9,108 nt of DNA from positions 1-9,108 of the forward strand of contig JAICHE010000033.1 in NCBI GenBank assembly GCA_025922755.1, given 5' to 3'. Position numbers and translations under genes: made by a program. Below are positions 6,661-9,108 of this stretch, in pieces; the first letter of the stretch is position 1; each line of letters opens with the position of its first letter. Source of the stretch: Nitrososphaeraceae archaeon (GTDB lineage Archaea; Thermoproteota; Nitrososphaeria; Nitrososphaerales; Nitrosopumilaceae). The notes below the pieces were generated by a model, which ran no database searches, was not told where the DNA came from, and saw only the letters and a program-made list of their open reading frames with translations.

Positions 6661-6873
6661 TTAAAATCTATCAAAGCGAGCCCGTTCTAAATCGCGGTCA
6701 TCTTTAGATTCTTTTTTGTATTCTTTGTAATGCTCTTTACACAAGACACTCTTTTTTCCTGTTGAGTTTACTCGAAGATTTGCATTTTCCACCTTTGTCG
6801 TATTCAATGAACGTGCGCCGTCATTATCGCATCCTTCCACATTGCATTTGGCGCCTTTTGACACAACTCCCAT
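6661..6873 (-). CDS. Small Cys/His zinc-binding protein, 70 residues
   Basis: A 70-residue basic protein with a likely single zinc site formed by C10-x4-C15 (CNVEGC) and C45-x2-H48 (CKEH), 29 residues apart. The segment between is polar with alternating hydrophobics (ARSLNTTKVENANLRV) and may form the strands of a small finger. The C-terminal third (KEYKKESKDDRDLERARFDRF) is a highly charged helix. The pattern resembles small archaeal finger proteins that bind nucleic acid or ribosomes, but I cannot name a family. The ATG at 6873 has a clear TATA box 25.5 bases upstream, so it is an independent, probably leaderless gene. Its stop codon directly abuts that of the convergent deoxyhypusine synthase homologue. 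Real gene likely; function unknown. Confidence 0.8.
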   Translation of the reverse strand: MGVVSKGAKCNVEGCDNDGARSLNTTKVENANLRVNSTGKKSVLCKEHYKEYKKESKDDRDLERARFDRF

Positions 6874-6894
6874 AGAATAATTTAGAATGGATGT

Positions 6895-6902
6895 TATTTA
6901 TA
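6895..6902 (-). promoter_or_regulatory. TATA box for the 70-residue zinc protein gene
   Basis: TATAAATA on the minus strand is centred 25.5 bases before the ATG at 6873; it is one of the best box A matches in the window. Confidence 0.6.
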
Positions 6903-6966
6903 TTTGAAAAATCCAGTAAAATCTAATAGTTTTCAGCTAAAAAATTTTGGTGATTTGAATACATCG

Positions 6967-6974
6967 TTTATAAG
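6967..6974 (+). promoter_or_regulatory. TATA box for the S25e gene
   Basis: TTTATAAG is centred 26.5 bases before the ATG at 6997. It lies inside the upstream open frame that begins at 6904, which is a main reason to reject the longer protein. Confidence 0.6.
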
Positions 6975-6996
6975 AGGAATATTTTTTTCTCTGAAC

Positions 6997-7272
6997 ATGG
7001 CTGGAACAAAAAAACCAGAGTCTAAGAAAGGCAAGAAAGACAAAGGAGAAAGTGGCCCAAAAAAGGCCGAGATCACAGTTATGCTCAACGAACAAGAAGC
7101 AACAAAAATAGTACAAAACTCCAAAGTCATCACAGTACATGAGCTTGCAAGACAAACAGGTGTTAAAGTGTCAGCTGCCAATGTGTTTCTAAAAGATGCT
7201 CTCAAAAAAGGAATCATAAAACGAGTTGGCGGATTTAGTGGTCATTATATTTATCAGCCAGCAACTTCATAG
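6997..7272 (+). CDS. rps25e: 30S ribosomal protein S25e
   Basis: A 91-residue small-subunit ribosomal protein of the archaeal/eukaryotic S25e family. Residues 1-25 are a lysine-rich disordered tail (MAGTKKPESKKGKKDKGE), followed by a winged-helix domain at about 26-88: helix 1 LNEQEATKIVQN, the ITVHELARQTGVKVSAANVF helix-turn-helix, LKDALKKGIIKRV, and the wing strand GGFSGHYIYQP. This order and length are typical for archaeal S25e. The frame extends upstream to an ATG at 6904, but the added 31 residues match no S25e and contain the TATA box, so the ATG at 6997 is the start. Its last 19 bases overlap the 3' end of the convergent cyclophilin-like gene. Identity is secure. Confidence 0.95.
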   Translation: MAGTKKPESKKGKKDKGESGPKKAEITVMLNEQEATKIVQNSKVITVHELARQTGVKVSAANVFLKDALKKGIIKRVGGFSGHYIYQPATS

Positions 7273-7640
7273 AGCAAAAAACTATCACCAGGTTTAAGAT
7301 CTTTTAACGCATCCATGTTTTCGCCTAACTTTCCTATAGGAGTCATCGTTTTACCCGAGTCCACATCTGCAATAAAAAAACAGATATCTCCAGAAGAAGA
7401 TAAAAATGCAACATCGCCTTTTTTGAATTCTTTACGAGGACGTTCAGTTCCTGAATCAATTGATGTTTCAAAATATGCAATACTTTTTCCCATTAAATGA
7501 GCATGGCCTTCCAAGGGAAGGGATCTCATAATAGTTCCCACTGTTCTTGGGGACAAATGCCGTTTTAGATCACATGGGATTTTTGCTTTTCCTTTGATTT
7601 CCAGAATTAGTTGTTTTTTAGAGACTGAACTTGAAGTCAA
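7254..7640 (-). CDS. Cyclophilin-like-fold protein
   Basis: A 128-residue protein of the prokaryotic cyclophilin-like beta-barrel family (the small TM1367-type proteins). The recognisable blocks are the helix SPRTVGTIMRSLPLEGHAHLMG at about 30-51, IAYFETSI, then KKGDVAFLSSSGDICFFI at about 73-90, and a conserved tail TPIGKLGENMDALKDLKPGDSFLLYEV. Family members usually lack the catalytic residues of true peptidyl-prolyl isomerases, and their function is unsettled, so isomerase activity should not be assumed. The open frame extends to 7835, but its upstream 65 residues are antisense to rpoK and Ser/Thr-rich. I start it at the TTG at 7640 because a TATA box is centred exactly 26.5 bases upstream. 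The gene overlaps the S25e tail by 19 bases and shares a promoter region with the divergent rpoK. Confidence 0.8.
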   Translation of the reverse strand: MTSSSVSKKQLILEIKGKAKIPCDLKRHLSPRTVGTIMRSLPLEGHAHLMGKSIAYFETSIDSGTERPRKEFKKGDVAFLSSSGDICFFIADVDSGKTMTPIGKLGENMDALKDLKPGDSFLLYEVAG

Positions 7641-7663
7641 TTTGTAGTTTAAATTTATTGGAA

Positions 7664-7669
7664 TATATA
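7664..7669. promoter_or_regulatory. Palindromic TATA box shared by rpoK (+) and the cyclophilin-like gene (-)
   Basis: TATATA reads the same on both strands. The first base of the minus-strand TTG start (7640) and the first base of the plus-strand TTG start (7693) are each 26.5 bases from its centre, the usual distance from an archaeal TATA box to the transcription start. One box could therefore serve both genes as leaderless transcripts. The flanks differ (TTTATTGGAA on one side, CGCTTTGAGA on the other), and these would hold the TFB contacts that set direction. Confidence 0.6.
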
Positions 7670-7692
7670 ACGCTTTGAGAGAAAATCGATAC

Positions 7693-8196
7693 TTGTCCAA
7701 TGTTGAAGATCCTATAGTGGAATCTGCAGAACCTATTGAAGAAACTGAGGTTGAAGAACTAGAAACAGACCTTGAGGTCAATGCGGGTTTGGACAAAGCA
7801 TTGGCAACATATAGAAAACTTACAGAAGGAGGCAAAGACGCAGAACCCCTTACAGAAAAACAACAAGCAGAACTTGAAAAGAAATTAGAAGAAATTCAGA
7901 GCAGAGAAATTGTCGACACTGTAGAAGAACATGAACCAATAGAAATTCCATGTGAGAAAGGAAAGATAACAATTGGACCTCCAACACTAACAAGATTTGA
8001 AAAAGCAAGAATTATGGGTGCAAGAGCTTTGCAACTATCTCTTGGAGCCCCACCATTTATCCCAATTCCAAAAACTGCAAGGATATCACTAGATATCGCA
8101 ATGGAGGAGCTGGAATTAAGAGTGATCCCAATCACAATTAGACGAGTTTTGCCAAACGGTGACTATCAAAACATCCCAATTGATTATTTTGATTAA
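7693..8196 (+). CDS. rpoK: DNA-directed RNA polymerase subunit K, with long acidic N-terminal extension
   Basis: The C-terminal 70 residues (about 98-167) are RpoK, the archaeal counterpart of eukaryotic Rpb6 and bacterial omega, which helps assemble and stabilise RNA polymerase: LTRFEKARIMGARALQLSLG at 99-118, then GAPPFI, AMEELELRVIPITIRRVLPNG and a final IPIDYFD. In front is an extension of about 95 residues, very acidic in its first 30 (12 Asp/Glu) and probably coiled coil at about 53-78 (TEKQQAELEKKLEEIQSRE). Many archaeal RpoK proteins are well under 100 residues, so this 167-residue form is long and, like Rpb6, has an acidic N-terminal tail. A TTG at 7675 in the same frame would add six residues, but it is only about 9 bases from the TATA box; the TTG at 7693 (MSNVEDPIVE) has the right spacing. 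No other RNA polymerase genes are nearby. Confidence 0.92.
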   Translation: MSNVEDPIVESAEPIEETEVEELETDLEVNAGLDKALATYRKLTEGGKDAEPLTEKQQAELEKKLEEIQSREIVDTVEEHEPIEIPCEKGKITIGPPTLTRFEKARIMGARALQLSLGAPPFIPIPKTARISLDIAMEELELRVIPITIRRVLPNGDYQNIPIDYFD

Positions 8197-8217
8197 GTGG
8201 ACCAATCGTCGATAAAA

Positions 8218-8225
8218 CTTAAAAG
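8218..8225 (+). promoter_or_regulatory. Possible TATA box for the Alba gene
   Basis: CTTAAAAG is centred 31.5 bases before the ATG at 8253, predicting a leader of about five bases. It is weaker and more distant than the other promoters in the window. Confidence 0.35.
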
Positions 8226-8252
8226 AACTCAAAATTTCTGAAAGAATGAATA

Positions 8253-8564
8253 ATGCTCACAGAGGAGACAAAGGGACCAAATGGTCAAGAGCAGACCAAA
8301 GAACCCAACAACGTATTTGAAATACACAATGATCCAGTCATGCAATCTGCCCTTGATGCATTGGGGATTATTGGGAAACACAAAGAAATTACAATTAGAG
8401 CAAGAGGAAATTCCATCCCAAATGCAGTAGCAGTTGCAAACATCATAACTGAAAATATGCTAAAAGGTAATTCAAAAATTAAAAAAATTTCAGTAGACAG
8501 TGAGCCGATTCATGAGATGGGAAGAACACAATCAAACATAGAAATTATTATTCAGAAAATCTAA
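8253..8564 (+). CDS. albA: Alba family DNA/RNA-binding chromatin protein
   Basis: A 103-residue member of the Alba family, dimeric archaeal proteins that coat DNA and RNA. The family core is clear: PVMQSALDAL at 28-37, ITIRARGNSIPNAVAVANII at 46-65 with the loop that contacts nucleic acid, then KIKKISVDSE, GRTQSNIEIIIQKI at the C-terminus. A polar N-terminal tail of about 20 residues precedes it. In the Sulfolobus protein the segment before PVM is GKK, with Lys16 as the acetylation-regulated DNA contact; here the two aligned residues are N26 and D27, so that control point is absent. An in-frame stop just upstream fixes the ATG at 8253 as the first start. The stop codon overlaps that of the convergent regulator. 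In this lineage Alba may act more on RNA or through other contacts; that is inference. Confidence 0.92.
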   Translation: MLTEETKGPNGQEQTKEPNNVFEIHNDPVMQSALDALGIIGKHKEITIRARGNSIPNAVAVANIITENMLKGNSKIKKISVDSEPIHEMGRTQSNIEIIIQKI

Positions 8565-8977
8565 TAGACGCTTCCTGGACCTTTAAGAAGCATATTTTCA
8601 CACTCTTTGCAAACCTTTTCGTCAATATCTGATTCTAGATTATGATGAATTTCGCAAATCAGTAGGCTGGATTTTATGTAATTGCAAAGGCCAATGAATT
8701 TTGAAAGGCTGGAAGGAGTGTACGCCATGTCCGAGGATAAATTTTCAGTAAGTTCATCAATCAAAGCAGATACTTGTTTCTCAGATAGTAATTTAGCAAT
8801 CAGGGCAGGATCTCCCCTAGTTCCGCGAATATAATTACTGATTGCAGCTTGTGTAACTCCCAACATCTTTGAGATTTCTTCCTCACGGACATTGTGGTCC
8901 TCTGCTAATTTTTTAGCAAGGATTGCCCTCAAAGCTGGAATCAAGGTTTTTGATTCAATTTCCGCTGGCAGTAACAT
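8561..8977 (-). CDS. Helix-turn-helix transcriptional regulator with C-terminal Cys/His cluster
   Basis: A 138-residue predicted DNA-binding regulator of the archaeal XRE-like/COG2522 type. The helix-turn-helix spans about 14-53: a first helix LRAILAKKLAEDHNV, then REEEISKMLGVTQAAISNYIRG, where TQAAISNYI is the recognition helix. After a helical linker (57-105) comes a possible metal site: C108-x2-H111, H112 and C123-x2-C126, with C98 nearby; a bound Zn or Fe-S cluster could make it a redox or metal sensor. The frame is open to a TTG at 9016, but TTTAAA at 9003-9008 lies inside that stretch, about 28 bases before the ATG at 8977, which I take as the start. Its stop (TAG) overlaps the Alba stop (TAA) in CTAA. 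The regulated genes cannot be told from this window. Confidence 0.85.
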   Translation of the reverse strand: MLLPAEIESKTLIPALRAILAKKLAEDHNVREEEISKMLGVTQAAISNYIRGTRGDPALIAKLLSEKQVSALIDELTENLSSDMAYTPSSLSKFIGLCNYIKSSLLICEIHHNLESDIDEKVCKECENMLLKGPGSVY

Positions 8978-9002
8978 AAATCCAAAAGTATTGCCTGCTG
9001 GA

Positions 9003-9008
9003 TTTAAA
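9003..9008 (-). promoter_or_regulatory. TATA-like box for the helix-turn-helix regulator gene
   Basis: TTTAAA, palindromic and within CTTTAAATCC on the minus strand, is centred 28.5 bases before the ATG at 8977, supporting that start and a leaderless message. Confidence 0.4.
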
Positions 9009-9108
9009 GTTTGCAATATAGAGAATTAGAAATCAAAGAAAATTCTATGGTTGTGGCTAACCTCATATAGCTTCATGTGGATAATTTTTTGTTGAATAGA
9101 TTTTCTGA

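Noticed and set aside
6904..6996. 31-residue N-terminal extension of S25e from an ATG at 6904
   Set aside because: It is unlike the Lys-rich S25e tail and contains the TTTATAAG promoter element.
6933..7217. Cys/Phe-rich minus-strand frames opposite S25e
   Set aside because: They mirror the Lys- and Gly-rich codons of the S25e gene and have no independent support.
7641..7835. 65-residue Ser/Thr-rich N-terminal extension of the cyclophilin-like protein
   Set aside because: It is the antisense image of the acidic rpoK coding region, and the promoter lies within it.
9026..9108. Minus-strand frame open from the right edge to a TAA at 9028-9026, ending in MKLYEVSHNHRIFFDF
   Set aside because: It is only 27 codons within the window and has no recognisable motif; it could be the tail of a gene beyond the edge, but AT-rich DNA gives such frames by chance.

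Overview
The window looks like a stretch of chromosome from a mesophilic, AT-rich archaeon, most likely a Nitrososphaeria/Thaumarchaeota (Nitrosopumilus-like) lineage. The evidence is the gene content: eukaryote-like ribosomal proteins S26e and S25e, RNA polymerase subunit K, Alba, an archaeal-type threonyl-tRNA synthetase with its own editing domain, a deoxyhypusine synthase homologue, and a CDP-alcohol phosphatidyltransferase of the kind used for archaeal lipids. Archaeal TATA boxes sit about 25-28 bases in front of most start codons. The assignment is by eye and was not tested against a database.

Layout. 1-1579: the N-terminal part of a PfkB-type sugar kinase and a 35-residue zinc-ribbon protein on the minus strand, then S26e (+) converging on a membrane CDP-alcohol phosphatidyltransferase (-). 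1673-4656: a 56-residue multi-cysteine protein, an agmatinase-family ureohydrolase and ThrRS, all minus; ThrRS and the agmatinase are separated by 3 bases and form an operon. 4725-5415: two small unrecognised minus-strand genes. 5569-6873: the deoxyhypusine synthase homologue (+), abutting a small Cys/His protein (-). 6997-8196: S25e (+) overlapping the 3' end of a cyclophilin-like-fold protein (-), which is divergent from rpoK (+). 8253-8977: Alba (+) overlapping tail to tail with a helix-turn-helix regulator (-). The last 90 bases hold no gene I can support.

How it fits together. Most genes serve information processing (ribosome, RNA polymerase, tRNA charging, aIF5A modification, chromatin) and are mostly single-gene transcription units. 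The agmatinase homologue and the deoxyhypusine synthase homologue may belong to one polyamine/aIF5A-modification pathway. Several genes are best explained as leaderless transcripts, often with GTG or TTG starts; I moved several starts downstream for this reason. No mobile elements, CRISPR arrays, tRNA or rRNA genes are visible. I found no clear new multi-gene system. The most striking feature is a single palindromic TATA box between rpoK and the cyclophilin-like gene with a TTG start at an identical distance on each side.
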